47,178 nucleotides of DNA from CAVPRW01 sp046727435 [NCBI: bacterium] (GCA_046727435.1 JBKPCR010000005.1:1-47178), one strand, 5' to 3'; shown: positions 32,735 to 42,129, counted from the first letter of the stretch. Notes: generated by a model from the letters alone, not told the origin. Made by a program: numbers and translations.

Positions 32735-33814
32735 ATGCTACCATCGAGCCCCCTCGCTAAAGCCCCGTTTTATCTCAGTTGGCTACTTGCCGTCTTCTGC
32801 TTTCTGAACAGCAGCACCTCGGCGCAGACCTGTATCCAGCCGCCAGCGGGGCTGGTGAGCTGGTGGCCGGGGGATGGAAATGCGCAGGACATTATCGGCT
32901 CTAACGACGGTACGCCACAAGGCGGGACGACGTTTGCCCAAGGCCTGGTAGGGCAGGCGTTTAGTATTGATGGGGTGGATGATGTTGTGGAAGTGCCGAA
33001 TGCACCCAGCTTGAGTTTCAATACGAATTCTCCAATCTCTATAGATCTATGGGCATTTCGGACTGGGACGAATCCGGTGATGCACCTTATCGGCAAACGG
33101 GTGGATTGCGACGGAGATTTAAATTACCAGATGGCGTTGAACACTGAGAGTGGAGAAGGTTTGGTCTTCGGCGCTGGCTTTGGAAATGAGGTTGCTACCG
33201 GAATAGACCTGCCACTGAACACGTGGACACACTTAGCTGGTACCTTCGATGGAACGACCTATCGATTCTATATTGATGGACAGTCCGTCGCTGCTGCTGG
33301 CACGCTTGGACCTACACATGCAGCGCCGTTGCTGATTGGTGGATCAGGGACTTGTGCTACATTCGAAGGCTTAATGGATGAAGTCGAAATCTTCAACCGT
33401 GCCCTCTCTACCTCGGAAATCCAAGCCATCTTCAACGCCGGCAGCGCAGGCAAGTGCAAGGAGACAGAGGTTCAGGAGGTCACGATCGACATCAAGCCCA
33501 GCAGCTTCCCCAACAGCATCAACCCTAAGAGCCGCGGGGTGATCCCAGTGGCCATCCTGACTACGGATATCTTTGATGCCACCACCGTCGATCCCCTGAG
33601 CGTCCGCTTCGGCCCCAACGGGGCGGAGGTGCACGGCAAAGGACATATTCGGGACGTGAACCACGACAGGGAGCCCGACCTCGTACTCCACTTCAAGACC
33701 CAGGCCACCGGGATCACATGTGGCGAGACCTCAGCCTCCCTCACGGGAGAAACGTTTGACGGTGAGCCCATTCAGGGGTCTGATACCATCAAGACCGTGG
33801 GATGTAAACACTAG
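32735..33814 (+). CDS. Secreted LamG-like domain protein
   Basis: 359 residues with a signal peptide (FYLSWLLAVFCFLNSSTSAQ). A LamG/concanavalin A-like beta-sandwich follows: LVSWWPGDGNAQDIIGSNDG, SIDLWAF, LNTWTHLAGTFDGTTYRFYI and LMDEVEIFNRALS. The C-terminal 110 residues (IDIKPSSFPNSINPKSRGV, then DVNHDREPDLVLHFK and TVGC) are a recurrent extracellular domain of unknown role with Asp-rich Ca-binding-like residues. Probably exported and sugar- or surface-binding; no catalytic motif is seen. Free-standing, with its own promoter. Confidence 0.85.
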   Translation: MLPSSPLAKAPFYLSWLLAVFCFLNSSTSAQTCIQPPAGLVSWWPGDGNAQDIIGSNDGTPQGGTTFAQGLVGQAFSIDGVDDVVEVPNAPSLSFNTNSPISIDLWAFRTGTNPVMHLIGKRVDCDGDLNYQMALNTESGEGLVFGAGFGNEVATGIDLPLNTWTHLAGTFDGTTYRFYIDGQSVAAAGTLGPTHAAPLLIGGSGTCATFEGLMDEVEIFNRALSTSEIQAIFNAGSAGKCKETEVQEVTIDIKPSSFPNSINPKSRGVIPVAILTTDIFDATTVDPLSVRFGPNGAEVHGKGHIRDVNHDREPDLVLHFKTQATGITCGETSASLTGETFDGEPIQGSDTIKTVGCKH

Positions 33815-33984
33815 CCAGACCATGGTCAGGTCGGTCGCCTACACTCCGCACCGAGATACAGGGAATTTCGGCGTGGGTTGGACCTCGCCGGCCGGGCATT
33901 GCCATGCGCCTCCGGCCTCTCGAACACCGCAACAACCTACTGGCTGGCCTCAGGAAACGCGTTCCGGCTGTCCCCTCAGTGTGC

Positions 33985-34150
33985 GGCTCGCACTAATAGC
34001 ACGCCCGGCTCGCACTAGAGCACCGTTCCTGGCCCACAACCATTGATTCTGGCGGGTGTCCCAGGCCCACATGCATTGCGCCGGAGACCACAGTATTGCA
34101 CCTGGGCTCGCAATCTTCTCTCGCCGGCTCACATTCATTGCACCTGACGG
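33985..34150 (+). repeat. Degenerate direct repeats GGCYCRCA
   Basis: Five to six imperfect copies starting GGCTCGCA, GGCCCACA or GGCTCACA, several followed by CATTGCACC-like text, irregularly spaced at about 22-40 bp. Could be binding sites at an insertion-sequence end. Confidence 0.4.
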
Positions 34151-34187
34151 GGAGCGTGGCGCACCGAGCCATCGCGCACAAGATTCG

Positions 34188-34216
34188 TTGACACACTTGC
34201 TTAACTCCACTATACT
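34188..34216 (+). promoter_or_regulatory. Near-consensus sigma-70 promoter
   Basis: TTGACA (34188-34193), exactly 17-bp spacer, TATACT (34211-34216). It is the best promoter match in the window and lies about 300 bp upstream of the DUF1566 gene. Confidence 0.65.
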
Positions 34217-34408
34217 TGCGCTGATTCTCCCTCGCTGGACGCCACATGCCCGCTGCCGTTGTTGAGGTAACCGCTGGCTGCACGAGAGGAGGAGACACGC
34301 CCATGAAACGAGTATCTATCCTCCTGTTCTTCGCACCGCCTGCCATGATGAGCCTCACCACTCCATCCCGTTTCTTCACCAGGTGCCAACTCCCGACCCC
34401 ACTCTAAC

Positions 34409-34434
34409 CCCTCCCCGTCGGGAGGGACATTTTT
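34409..34434 (+). terminator. Intrinsic terminator
   Basis: CCCTCCC, four-base loop, GGGAGGG, then ACATTTTT. It lies between the promoter at 34188 and the DUF1566 gene. Confidence 0.6.
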
Positions 34435-34512
34435 CAGTCCATCTCTATACCCGAACTCAGCATCATACCTCGTTTGCTGGCTCACCTATGGTATACCAGC
34501 GGAGGAAGAACC

Positions 34513-35130
34513 ATGAGCAAGATTCTGCGCTTTTGCGCGATAGCAACAGTGTTTTTTGCCATGAGCCACATGATTGTCGGGGCTGCCGCGCAGACGGAAA
34601 GCTTCAGGCCTGCTGATGTGCAGACGGAAATTCTCAAGAGCTGGTCGAGGAAGATTAAAGACGCCACGAAGCGGTTTGAGGTGCTAGACAGATTTCAGGA
34701 CGAGGCAGTCCTCGATCGGGAAACCCAATTGGTGTGGCAAAGAGAGCCTAAGGATAAACCTTTTTCGTCTTTTTTTGAAACCGATTTTTTCGGTGCCGTC
34801 CGTCATTGTTATACAGTGACAACAGGCGGTCGCATGGGATGGAGGTTGCCCACAGCGGAGGAACTGACAAGCCTATTAGTTGAGACGCCAACGGTCAATC
34901 CAGAAATTCCAAGAGCCGCGCTTCCACCTGGGCATCCGTTCATTGGTATTACTTCGGCCCGCTATTGGTCAATCAGCGAGGGTAGTTTTAATTCAGCTCC
35001 AGCCAGGTATGTGGTAGCCCCGAATGAACCGGAAATTTCAACGGTTACGATAGAGGTGGACTTAGAGGCGATTCATCCAACTTGGTGTGTACGTGGTCCT
35101 GGTGGTGGGCAAAGCTCCAGAGAGCCGTAG
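34513..35130 (+). CDS. Secreted DUF1566 (Lcl C-terminal-type) protein
   Basis: 205 residues from ATG 34513 with GGAGG upstream. The signal peptide (ILRFCAIATVFFAMSHMIVG) is followed by a helical part and a DUF1566 domain: LDRETQLVWQREP, CYTVTTGGRMGWRLPTAEEL, ARYWSIS and TWCVRGPGG. DUF1566 domains are secreted C-type-lectin-like folds of unknown ligand. It is free-standing on the plus strand. Whether the upstream promoter reads through the terminator to reach it is open. Confidence 0.8.
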   Translation: MSKILRFCAIATVFFAMSHMIVGAAAQTESFRPADVQTEILKSWSRKIKDATKRFEVLDRFQDEAVLDRETQLVWQREPKDKPFSSFFETDFFGAVRHCYTVTTGGRMGWRLPTAEELTSLLVETPTVNPEIPRAALPPGHPFIGITSARYWSISEGSFNSAPARYVVAPNEPEISTVTIEVDLEAIHPTWCVRGPGGGQSSREP

Positions 35131-35348
35131 GAGGCCTGTGAATAGCCGTGGAATAGTCCGCCGTGGAAAGGACGAATCGTGACTGGAGGTTTTCGCATCG
35201 TTGCTGCCGCTCACCCTAACAGAAAGTTCCTATGGCTGGCCGTATAAGGCATATTATATGCTGAGTTTGGGCCTGATTCCCTGTCTTGCAGTCGCTCCAT
35301 CCACCAGTTATCCCGCGAAAAACTCGTCTATAATTGTGCTCGTAGATT

Positions 35349-35444
35349 GGTATATCCGCGGATTGGGTCCACGGATTTGGACGATTTCATCGGCAAAATT
35401 TGATTTCCCTCTCTGGCACGTCGCGCGTAGAATGCCCCCGACAC
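35349..35444 (+). promoter_or_regulatory. Upstream block shared with first ABC gene
   Basis: Aligns to 12456-12550 with shared GGTCCACGGAT, CATCGGCA and GCGCGTAGAATGCC at about the same distance to the start codon. The minus strand of both also reads similar peptides (IRGPNPR and IRGPDVR), which may be fortuitous. Confidence 0.5.
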
Positions 35445-35467
35445 CGCTGTGCATGGAGGAGGTTCCC

Positions 35468-36451
35468 ATGACATGCCGCACCCTCGGGCTCCTCGTGATC
35501 CTCGCTCTCGCTCTTCTCGTGGCGCCGCTCGCCGCTGAGGCGCAGCCGGTGGGCAAGGTCTACCGTATCGGCTTCCTGTCGACGGATCCCCCACTCGCCC
35601 ACCTGTGGGAGGCGCTCCTGGACGGGTTGCGGGAGCGCGGGTATCGCGAAGGGCAGAACCTCGTCTTCGAGCGCCGGTTCTCGGAAGGCCACGCGGAGCG
35701 TTTCCCCGAGTTGGCCACCGAGCTGGTCCGGCTCAGCGTCGATTGCCTCATCGTGACCACGACGCCCGCCGCGCTCGCCGCCAAGCACGCGACTCAAACC
35801 ATTCCGATCGTCATGACGACGGCGATCGACCCCGTGGGAGCGGGGTTAGTGGCGAGCCTAGCACGACCCGGCGGCAACCTCACGGGGCTGAGCGGCCTTG
35901 GCGCGCAACTCAATGAGAAACGGCTGGAGCTGCTGCAAGAGGTCGTGCCAGGCTTGACCCGGGTAGCGGTCCTCTGGAATGCGGCGAATCCCGCCAACGC
36001 GGCGGCATGGCACGAGACGCAGGCGGCGGCCCACGCGTTGGGCCTGCGGCTCCACTCCCAGGAAGTGCGGGGCCCACAGGACTTCGAGGGCGCGTTCGCC
36101 CGCATGGCCCAGGCGCGCCCGGAGGCGCTCCTCGTCCTGTCGGATGCGTTCATCGGGATGCACCGCCACCAGATCGTGGCGTTCGCCACCCAGCAGCACC
36201 TGCCGGGCATGTTTGCCGGCAGGCCATCAGTCGTGGACGGCGGTTTGATGTACTATGGACAGAACCCGTCTAACAATTACCGGCGCGCGGCCTACTATGT
36301 GGATCGCATCTTGAAAGGTACCAAGCCCGCCGATTTGCCCGTGGAGCAGCCGACGACCTTCGAGCTGGTCATCAACCTCAAGACTGCTGAGGCCCTCGGC
36401 CTCACCATCTCCCCAACCCTCCTCTTCCAGGCGACCGAGGTCATCCGCTGA
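35468..36451 (+). CDS. ABC transporter substrate-binding protein, TrpX-like (third copy)
   Basis: 327 residues from ATG 35468, after GGAGGAGG. The signal peptide (VILALALLVAPLAAEAQ) and family motifs RIGFLSTD, REGQNLVFERRFSEG, AAKHATQTIPIVMTTAIDPV, SLARPGGNLTG, RVAVLWNAANP and LKTAEALGLTISPTLL are clear. It is closer to the 12.6 kb copy than to the 16.7 kb copy, and shares its upstream block, so these two derive from a duplication. No permease or ATPase gene follows. Ligand unknown. Confidence 0.88.
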   Translation: MTCRTLGLLVILALALLVAPLAAEAQPVGKVYRIGFLSTDPPLAHLWEALLDGLRERGYREGQNLVFERRFSEGHAERFPELATELVRLSVDCLIVTTTPAALAAKHATQTIPIVMTTAIDPVGAGLVASLARPGGNLTGLSGLGAQLNEKRLELLQEVVPGLTRVAVLWNAANPANAAAWHETQAAAHALGLRLHSQEVRGPQDFEGAFARMAQARPEALLVLSDAFIGMHRHQIVAFATQQHLPGMFAGRPSVVDGGLMYYGQNPSNNYRRAAYYVDRILKGTKPADLPVEQPTTFELVINLKTAEALGLTISPTLLFQATEVIR

Positions 36452-36560
36452 TGCCTGGGGGATCGCCTCTGCGATCGCTGTGCCTCATCACTTGTGCACA
36501 TCCGTGGAGATGCCTCGTGGATCGACCATCAGGGCACGTCGACAGCTCTCAGGAGGCGGT

Positions 36561-36785
36561 ATGGACGAACCGAGGACCAACGTCATTCCCTTCCCCCATC
36601 CCCACCGGGGCGATCCCGAGCCCCGCCGAGACGCGCTGGCCCAAATTGGCTTTCGCTGGGCGAGCGGTGTCTGGCGCCGGGGGCGCGTCGTGCTGACCGA
36701 CGACGCCATCGACCAGATGGACGCGCGCACGTGGGCCTCATCGCTGCGGCGCTGGACGCGGCGACGGCCCCAACGGCGGGGGTAG
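36561..36785 (+). CDS. Small hypothetical protein
   Basis: 74 residues from ATG 36561 with the strong ribosome-binding site AGGAGG. The sequence DALAQIGFRWASGVWRRGRV, then DDAIDQMDARTWASSLRRW has a compact basic pattern but no known domain. It resembles the short proteins of phage-like modules. It lies between the ABC gene and the convergent DUF262 gene. Confidence 0.6.
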   Translation: MDEPRTNVIPFPHPHRGDPEPRRDALAQIGFRWASGVWRRGRVVLTDDAIDQMDARTWASSLRRWTRRRPQRRG

Positions 36786-36886
36786 CGCCGCAGCGAGTGT
36801 CGAGACATCGGCCTAGGGCGTGGGTAAGACAGGCCTGCGCTCGTCATCGTGTTGACGCCCTACCCCTATTCGGCAAGATTGGAGGC

Positions 36887-39046
36887 CTACGGCGCCTGCT
36901 TGCGCGCCTCGTAGGCCGCCTTGGCCCAGGCGAGCACCTGGGGGAGGTCCGCCTCTGACCGCAGTATGTAATAGCCCCGCGGCGTCGTCCGACTGAGGCT
37001 GAGCCCCTCCCATCCCTGGCCCCCGGTGAACATGCTCAGCGTCAGCCCGTCCCCGGTGTGCAAGAAGTCGGCGCACAAGAAGAGCCGCTCAGGAGAATAG
37101 TACGATATGCCGCCGACGCACCGCCGCCCTTTGGTGGGCTGCGCCTCGATGTCAGGGGCTAGGGCGCGGACACCCTGATCCAGCCTGAGAAATAGACGCT
37201 GGGTGGCCTCGGATTGCTGTGTCAGGTACGCCTCAAGGCTCTGGGGTGCCCCCCGGCCTGTGGCCACCCTGGTGGTCCCCTCGTGAGTGAAGGCCGCGGT
37301 ACTGCCCCCGTGCCCACGGATGCCGGGTGGGCTCATGGTCCCTTCCGTCATAGGGATGGCCTGTGCGATCCCGGTCGCCTGCTCAATCGCTTGTCCCAGC
37401 AATGCCTGCCGCCAGTCGAGAAAGCCCTCAAAATCATTGCGCCAGAGCGGGGAATTCGGCGCATCAGGGAGCAGGTGTGATTGGAGCAACGCTCGGAACT
37501 TCTCAACTCCGAAGGTCGTCTGGAGCTGGCCAAAATAGTCCGCGGGGGCACGCGTATGCAACGCCTTGTTGGTGGCGCCGTCGATAAGTGTGCGGTTCAG
37601 CATGCAATCCCGGAGCCGTGGGACCACCCCCTGCCGGTCCACATACGCCTTGGGGAAGACGTGATGGTCATCGATGCGGTGCTCGACCATGAGGTCACCT
37701 GTGAGCTTGGCCACACTGTGGAAGTCCCGGGGGCCGCGGCTCAAGATGAGGCACATGGTGCCGCGGTAGAGGCTGCTCTGGCGGCTCGTAGCCTCTCGGA
37801 GCGCAAAGGGGTCGAACCGGAAGCCGTTGACACTCTCGGGTGGCTCCCCTCCGACACACCAGGCTAGCAGTTCCCCGGCATCTTTCGCGGCCTGGTTGTT
37901 CGACCCCCGTTCGTACATCTCCCCGAACACGGCACACCAGAACCAGCGGACCAGCTTCTGTCGGATCACCCCCGTCTCAGGACTCACCGATCGCGGCAGC
38001 TTCGCCAGTACCGCCGCCAGCGCTAAGAGCATGGGCCTATAGGGGAACCATTTGGCAGTGACCACCCCGCAGTCATCCCGCAGGATCTCGAGTGCGCGGG
38101 CGAGGCTCGCCACGACGCGGTCCCACCACACCGCAATGGTGCTGGCCTCAAGGTGCAGCACGTCACCGAGCTGACACGACGGGGTCGTGCGGGCCACCAA
38201 CGAGATGATCTGCAGGATATAGTAGGGGTTCACCCGAAACTCGCCGATGATCGGGTAATGAGCGCGTGTCTCCTCCCAGAGCCGCCGGAGGCTGAGGTCT
38301 TGCGGCCAGAAGCGCGCGTTCAGCAGCTCGAAGGCCGACAGCTTAACGCCAGTGGCGTGCAGCTTCACAAACATACGGCACACGGCCTCGACGCTGGTCG
38401 TCTGCGAGAGGGTGACCACCGGAAATTGATAGGTTGCGATTGGCCGAATCCAGCGCTCTTCCACCTCGCTGAGCGCGTCCTCGAGTGTGTCCCGCTCCCC
38501 GTCACGCGCCCGGGCGCGCGCCACCTGACGGCACCAACGGCTGAAGTCTCCCAGGCCATCTCTGAGGATGCTCAGCGGCACAACCAAGGTCTGCGCTTGC
38601 ACGCGAAAGGACTCATACGTGTGCGCTTTTCTGGTAGCCGTGCGCAGGTGGAACAGGCCGTCGTCAAAATCGTCGCCAGCGAGCAGGCGGCGGAGGTCCA
38701 CATAGTACCGGTAGACGCCAACACCGTAGAACACTTGGTACAGGGACGTGAGACGTTGTTGACCGTCCAACACTAAGAAGATCGGTTGGCAATCGCCAAG
38801 GGCCGGGGCTCCTTGAAAGGCCCGCCATGCAAACAGCTTCTGCGTGTTCGGGATACGCAACACGCTCCCGGCGTACGTGCCCTCAGCCATCGATACGATC
38901 AGCTCCTTTGTCATGGACGGATCCCAGACGAAATCCCGCTGAAAATCGGGGAGTGCGACTTCGCGCGTGTGAATTTGTCTGAGGAGTGCGATCAGTTCGC
39001 GGGGATTGGTGTCTTCAAATAAGTGTGCCGTGGATCGATACGCCAT
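36887..39046 (-). CDS. GmrSD-like DUF262/DUF1524 nuclease with DUF5655-like C-terminus
   Basis: 719 residues from ATG 39046 (AAGGAGGG six bases upstream; the frame extends further but without support). The N-terminal DUF262 domain has LPDFQRDFVWD (32-42) and IFLVLDGQQRLTSLYQ (89-104), the DGQQR motif used in nucleotide-driven ParB-like NTPase/nickase domains. The DUF1524 part has an HNH-type signature, HHVFPKAY (461-468), with a downstream NRTLI and N493. A C-terminal extension (about 600-719) resembles DUF5655. Known relatives include GmrSD type IV restriction enzymes, which cut modified DNA. A divergent XRE gene with an operator-like dyad suggests a self-contained defence locus. Confidence 0.82.
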   Translation of the reverse strand: MAYRSTAHLFEDTNPRELIALLRQIHTREVALPDFQRDFVWDPSMTKELIVSMAEGTYAGSVLRIPNTQKLFAWRAFQGAPALGDCQPIFLVLDGQQRLTSLYQVFYGVGVYRYYVDLRRLLAGDDFDDGLFHLRTATRKAHTYESFRVQAQTLVVPLSILRDGLGDFSRWCRQVARARARDGERDTLEDALSEVEERWIRPIATYQFPVVTLSQTTSVEAVCRMFVKLHATGVKLSAFELLNARFWPQDLSLRRLWEETRAHYPIIGEFRVNPYYILQIISLVARTTPSCQLGDVLHLEASTIAVWWDRVVASLARALEILRDDCGVVTAKWFPYRPMLLALAAVLAKLPRSVSPETGVIRQKLVRWFWCAVFGEMYERGSNNQAAKDAGELLAWCVGGEPPESVNGFRFDPFALREATSRQSSLYRGTMCLILSRGPRDFHSVAKLTGDLMVEHRIDDHHVFPKAYVDRQGVVPRLRDCMLNRTLIDGATNKALHTRAPADYFGQLQTTFGVEKFRALLQSHLLPDAPNSPLWRNDFEGFLDWRQALLGQAIEQATGIAQAIPMTEGTMSPPGIRGHGGSTAAFTHEGTTRVATGRGAPQSLEAYLTQQSEATQRLFLRLDQGVRALAPDIEAQPTKGRRCVGGISYYSPERLFLCADFLHTGDGLTLSMFTGGQGWEGLSLSRTTPRGYYILRSEADLPQVLAWAKAAYEARKQAP

Positions 39047-39211
39047 GAGGAACCCTCCTTCTCCTGTCACCCCCACACGCCGCCGTGACCGGGGGACACA
39101 CTCCCCCGCAGAGACGTGATCTTGAATAATCGCGTGGTCGTGGGAGATGTTACGTTGGAGGGGAGGGTTCATCGAGGCTGGTACCTGGGCCACCCATATA
39201 CGCGAACATGG

Positions 39212-39224
39212 CTTGATAGTCAAG
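39212..39224. promoter_or_regulatory. Operator-like dyad in the divergent region
   Basis: CTTGA-TAG-TCAAG, a perfect short dyad within an AT-rich stretch between the DUF262 gene and the XRE gene. It is a plausible XRE binding site. Confidence 0.4.
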
Positions 39225-39307
39225 ATAATTTCTTCAAAAATCCCGTCTATGTTCCCTTCACCAGCTCGCGGGAGCCTGCTACGCTGGGCATCAGAGGGAG
39301 ACGTGGA

Positions 39308-39655
39308 GTGGACATCAAGCGCGTGGTGGGGCGTAATATCCGCATGGCCCGCAAGGCTCAAGGGCTGAGCCAATTAGTGCTGGCCGAGCGCAGTGAGCTG
39401 TCAGCCGATTTCATCGGCAAAGTCGAACGGGGGACGACGAGCCCCTCCATCGAGAGCCTTAAGGCCATCGCCACCGCCATGAATCTCTCCCTCGGTGATC
39501 TCTTTGCCGGGGAACTGCAGGCAGATTCTTCACAGGAGGCCCTGATTGAACTGATCGGGCTCTGCAGAGGACGGGCACGAGAGGACATCAAACTGGTAGT
39601 AGGGATTGCTCAACTGATCTTTCAGGGACGGCGAGACCGCTTACGGAAAGCATAA
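39308..39655 (+). CDS. XRE family transcriptional regulator
   Basis: 115 residues from GTG 39308 (the upstream extension to 39116 is unsupported). The XRE helix-turn-helix is clear: VGRNIRMARKAQGLSQLVLA, then SADFIGKVERGTTSPSIESL and IATAMNLSLGDLF (about 6-66). The C-terminal helical part is probably for dimerisation. It is transcribed divergently from the DUF262 nuclease gene with a 260-bp shared region, as is typical when the regulator controls a restriction-like partner and itself. Confidence 0.85.
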   Translation: MDIKRVVGRNIRMARKAQGLSQLVLAERSELSADFIGKVERGTTSPSIESLKAIATAMNLSLGDLFAGELQADSSQEALIELIGLCRGRAREDIKLVVGIAQLIFQGRRDRLRKA

Positions 39656-39769
39656 GGAGGGAAGGTCCAGGCACCGATGCGAGATGAGACTCGACCCTGC
39701 CAGCAGCGTAATTGCTCCACAGCATCAGCTCTAGTGCCTTGAAGACCGACTCCATTTAAGACCGGCACA

Positions 39770-40280
39770 TCAGACGAACGCGGCCAGCGTCAAGATAACG
39801 ACAATGATGCCGCCGATGGCCAGCTTGGATGCCGTCCCCCAGAACCGGCCCACGGCCGCCCCCCACCCCGCCTCGACGCTCGGGAACAGCGGGCGTCGTG
39901 CCCACAGATCCCCAAAGAGTGAGCCCAGAAAGGCGCCAAGACAGGCGCCGATCAGCGTCCCCACAATGGGCACCGGGAGCGCCGTGCCCAGGAGCCCACC
40001 GACGAGGCTGCCGAGGACCGCCAACGCCGCCGCTCGTGTGGACCCCCCCCGCGCGGCCTGAGCCCGCCGCCCCTAGGGCAAACTCCAGCACTTCCCCCAG
40101 TGCGGCCAACCCCGCGGCCACACCCAGCACGGTCCAGCTCACCCGGACGTACTCTGGTTCCCACCACGTCAGCACGGCGGTGACCAGGACCATGAGCCAC
40201 GTCCCCGGCAGGTTAAACAGGATGCCGCCCCAGAAGCCCAGGTTTAGCACCGTCAGCAGCACCGCATAGAGGTAGACCAT
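39770..40280 (-). pseudogene. DUF456 membrane protein, frameshifted at a G-run
   Basis: From ATG 40280 the frame reads MVYLYAVLLTVLNLGFWGGI, LFNLPGTWLMVLVTAVL and LAALGEVLEFALGAAGSGRA, the first part of DUF456. It then leaves frame at the eight-G run at 40043-40050. With seven G it would continue LAVLGSLVGGLLGTALPVPI, GTLIGACLGAFLGSLFGDL to 39770, the glycine-zipper second part of DUF456. The parts fit end to end, so either the gene is mutated or the consensus has one extra base. Phase variation at the G-run is a third option. Confidence 0.7.
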
Positions 40281-40892
40281 CACTGGCCCCGTTCCGAGAT
40301 CCCGAATGTGCGCGTGAGGTGTTCGTGGGGTCACTCACCCCCAGTCTAGCGTAATATAGTCAAATGGCCTCGCTCGTGGGAGCGCATGGTGAGGCCCCGG
40401 GTGAGGGCTATGCCACGAAGTGTGCTGGCAGCTCGAGGAGCACCGCGGAGGACTGGCAACGGACATGGATGGGCTCTTCGCCGGCGCGCCGGGGTCCATA
40501 GCGGATCCCCGCGTACTGGAATGATCCCACAAGGCCAGGTTGGCGGGACAAATGGTGGGCAAGCGCCGTTTCAATCCGTTTGCGCAATCGGATGTGGCCG
40601 GTCAGGGGGGCGAGGTGGAGCCGATAAGTCAGATGACGTTAGCCAAGGCTGGAGCGAGCGTGGGTAGCCGCTCCACGAATGCGGCTAGAGGGGATGCACG
40701 GTCGTTCCCATGCATCCCCGACCACAGGGCACATTTCTGGCCCCCCGCAATCCGCCCTGGATGATAAGTCTGGTACATCCCCGGGTCGTGGGTGAGTGTG
40801 GGATGCCGGTTTTGGCACAGCGGTCTGGTCTGCCGGGGCGCGGGGCCAGGTGTAGCCGGGAGATGAGGCAAGAACACGTCGCTGAGCCTCGT
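40281..40892. other. Gap without credible gene
   Basis: About 600 bases. Frames on both strands look like shadows. No repeats or promoter of note. Confidence 0.4.
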
Positions 40893-41159
40893 TTAGGATT
40901 CCTCCGGCCAGACATGGATGGTAAATTTTTTCGTCTGGCGGATAACCGCTGGGCCCGTCTGATGGACTATGAGTTGGATGAGAGGAAGATCGCCGAGATC
41001 CATCTGGCAGCCGTGGCAGACCAGCTGCCTCGGCAGGTCATGAGGGGATTCGATCCCCGGAGGGAGATCCTGCTTGCGGACCGTATTCACCTCCCCCATG
41101 AATGGACATCGCCACTGACACATCCACGCCGGACCACGCAAGATGTCGTCGATCGTCAT
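40893..41159 (-). CDS. Small hypothetical protein
   Basis: 88 residues from ATG 41159, beginning MTIDDILRGPAWMCQWRCPF, with scattered cysteines (CQWRC and CHGC) and an end FTIHVWPEES. Family not recognised. The plus strand is also open here (40710-41183), so strand choice is uncertain. This strand looks slightly more natural because of its start and its end. Confidence 0.35.
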   Translation of the reverse strand: MTIDDILRGPAWMCQWRCPFMGEVNTVRKQDLPPGIESPHDLPRQLVCHGCQMDLGDLPLIQLIVHQTGPAVIRQTKKFTIHVWPEES

Positions 41160-41637
41160 CAGGATACACGCTCCTCTAGTTGACAAGAACGCATCACCGG
41201 CACCCCCGGCTTCTGGCAGCGAAGAATGTGGCGAGCCGCGAGTGGTTTTCACCGATCACCTGATTCTTGAGGCAGGCGCCGGGACTTGGGAACGGCATGA
41301 GGTGACTCGCCAGACGGCTGCGCCGCGATCGCCTGCCGGCGGCGTCAGACGAGCGATGGCAGATGTCACCGGGCGGTGCGAGATGGCATGACAGGGCGGG
41401 GGACACCTCCGTAGGGACGTGCAATTCTCCCTTCTCCAGCACTGAACACGAGAGCCTGTATTCGTTCGAGGATCCCATGGCTCTGCCTATTCTGCAACGA
41501 AGACGGCGCTCTGAGTGTGGGGCGCCGTCCGCCAGAGCCTTCAGGGGCATAGCCTTCTCAATGCACGAGGCGTGCTCATTGGGATCTGCAGTGCGCAGGG
41601 AGGCAACAATGGCTGCGCCAATGCTCAGCACGCCGTT
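41160..41637. other. Gap without credible gene
   Basis: About 480 bases with only shadow frames. Nothing notable. Confidence 0.35.
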
Positions 41638-42129
41638 TTAGACGGCCTGCGAATACGGGACCTCCGGATAAGCCACCGAGGCCGGGGCCAGGGGGTCGGG
41701 TCCGAAGCGATTCGGTCCCGTGGTGCCCTTGCAAAACCCCAGCATAATGGTCGGCACAAGATTGACCAGGGGCACCAATAGCAGCCAGCAGAAATGCGCG
41801 GATCGATCCAAATCGTGCGCGCGTTTCATGGCGAGCATGAGACTGGGATAGATGGTGATGAAGGCCGCTAAGGCACCCAAGCCGGGCGCTATCGACTCAA
41901 AAATGACATACGGAATGATGTATATGACTGCCAACAGCAGGCTTCCTAACCAATATTTGGCACGATTGATCCGCCCGTGGTGCGAACAGAAGAGATGCGT
42001 CAACGACGAATTCTGTGGTGCATGATGATCTGGGGACATTTCATGCCGAGGGCTCGTCAGCATGGATCGACAATACTTGCATTTCAGGGCCCCCTCCTGA
42101 ATTTCTTCTTTACAAAATGGACATGTCAT
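41638..42129 (-). CDS. Zinc-ribbon DUF805 membrane protein
   Basis: 163 residues. An N-terminal zinc ribbon (CPFCKEEIQEGALKCKYC, residues 3-20) is followed by DUF805: GRINRAKYWLGSLLLAVIYI, YPSLMLAMKRAHDLDRS and FCWLLLVPLVNLV, LGFCKGTTGPNRFG. This gives four membrane helices with the conserved R-H-D-R motif (KRAHDLDRS). The start overlaps the stop of the upstream zinc-ribbon gene, or lies just after it if that gene is corrected. Role unknown; inner membrane. Confidence 0.85.
   Translation of the reverse strand: MTCPFCKEEIQEGALKCKYCRSMLTSPRHEMSPDHHAPQNSSLTHLFCSHHGRINRAKYWLGSLLLAVIYIIPYVIFESIAPGLGALAAFITIYPSLMLAMKRAHDLDRSAHFCWLLLVPLVNLVPTIMLGFCKGTTGPNRFGPDPLAPASVAYPEVPYSQAV

Larger units (their letters stand above)
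33815..34512. other. Gap with degenerate repeats and a promoter-terminator unit
   Basis: About 700 bases without a confident gene. It holds the repeats at 33985-34150, a near-consensus promoter at 34188 and a terminator at 34409. An ATG at 34302 with strong GAGGAGG is followed by a frame that does not look like protein. Confidence 0.5.

Noticed and set aside
33985-34150. CRISPR array
   Set aside because: Repeats are degenerate, irregularly spaced and lack unique equal-length spacers; no cas genes are present.
40710-41183. Plus-strand 157-codon frame
   Set aside because: Overlaps a slightly better minus-strand candidate and has no domain or good start.
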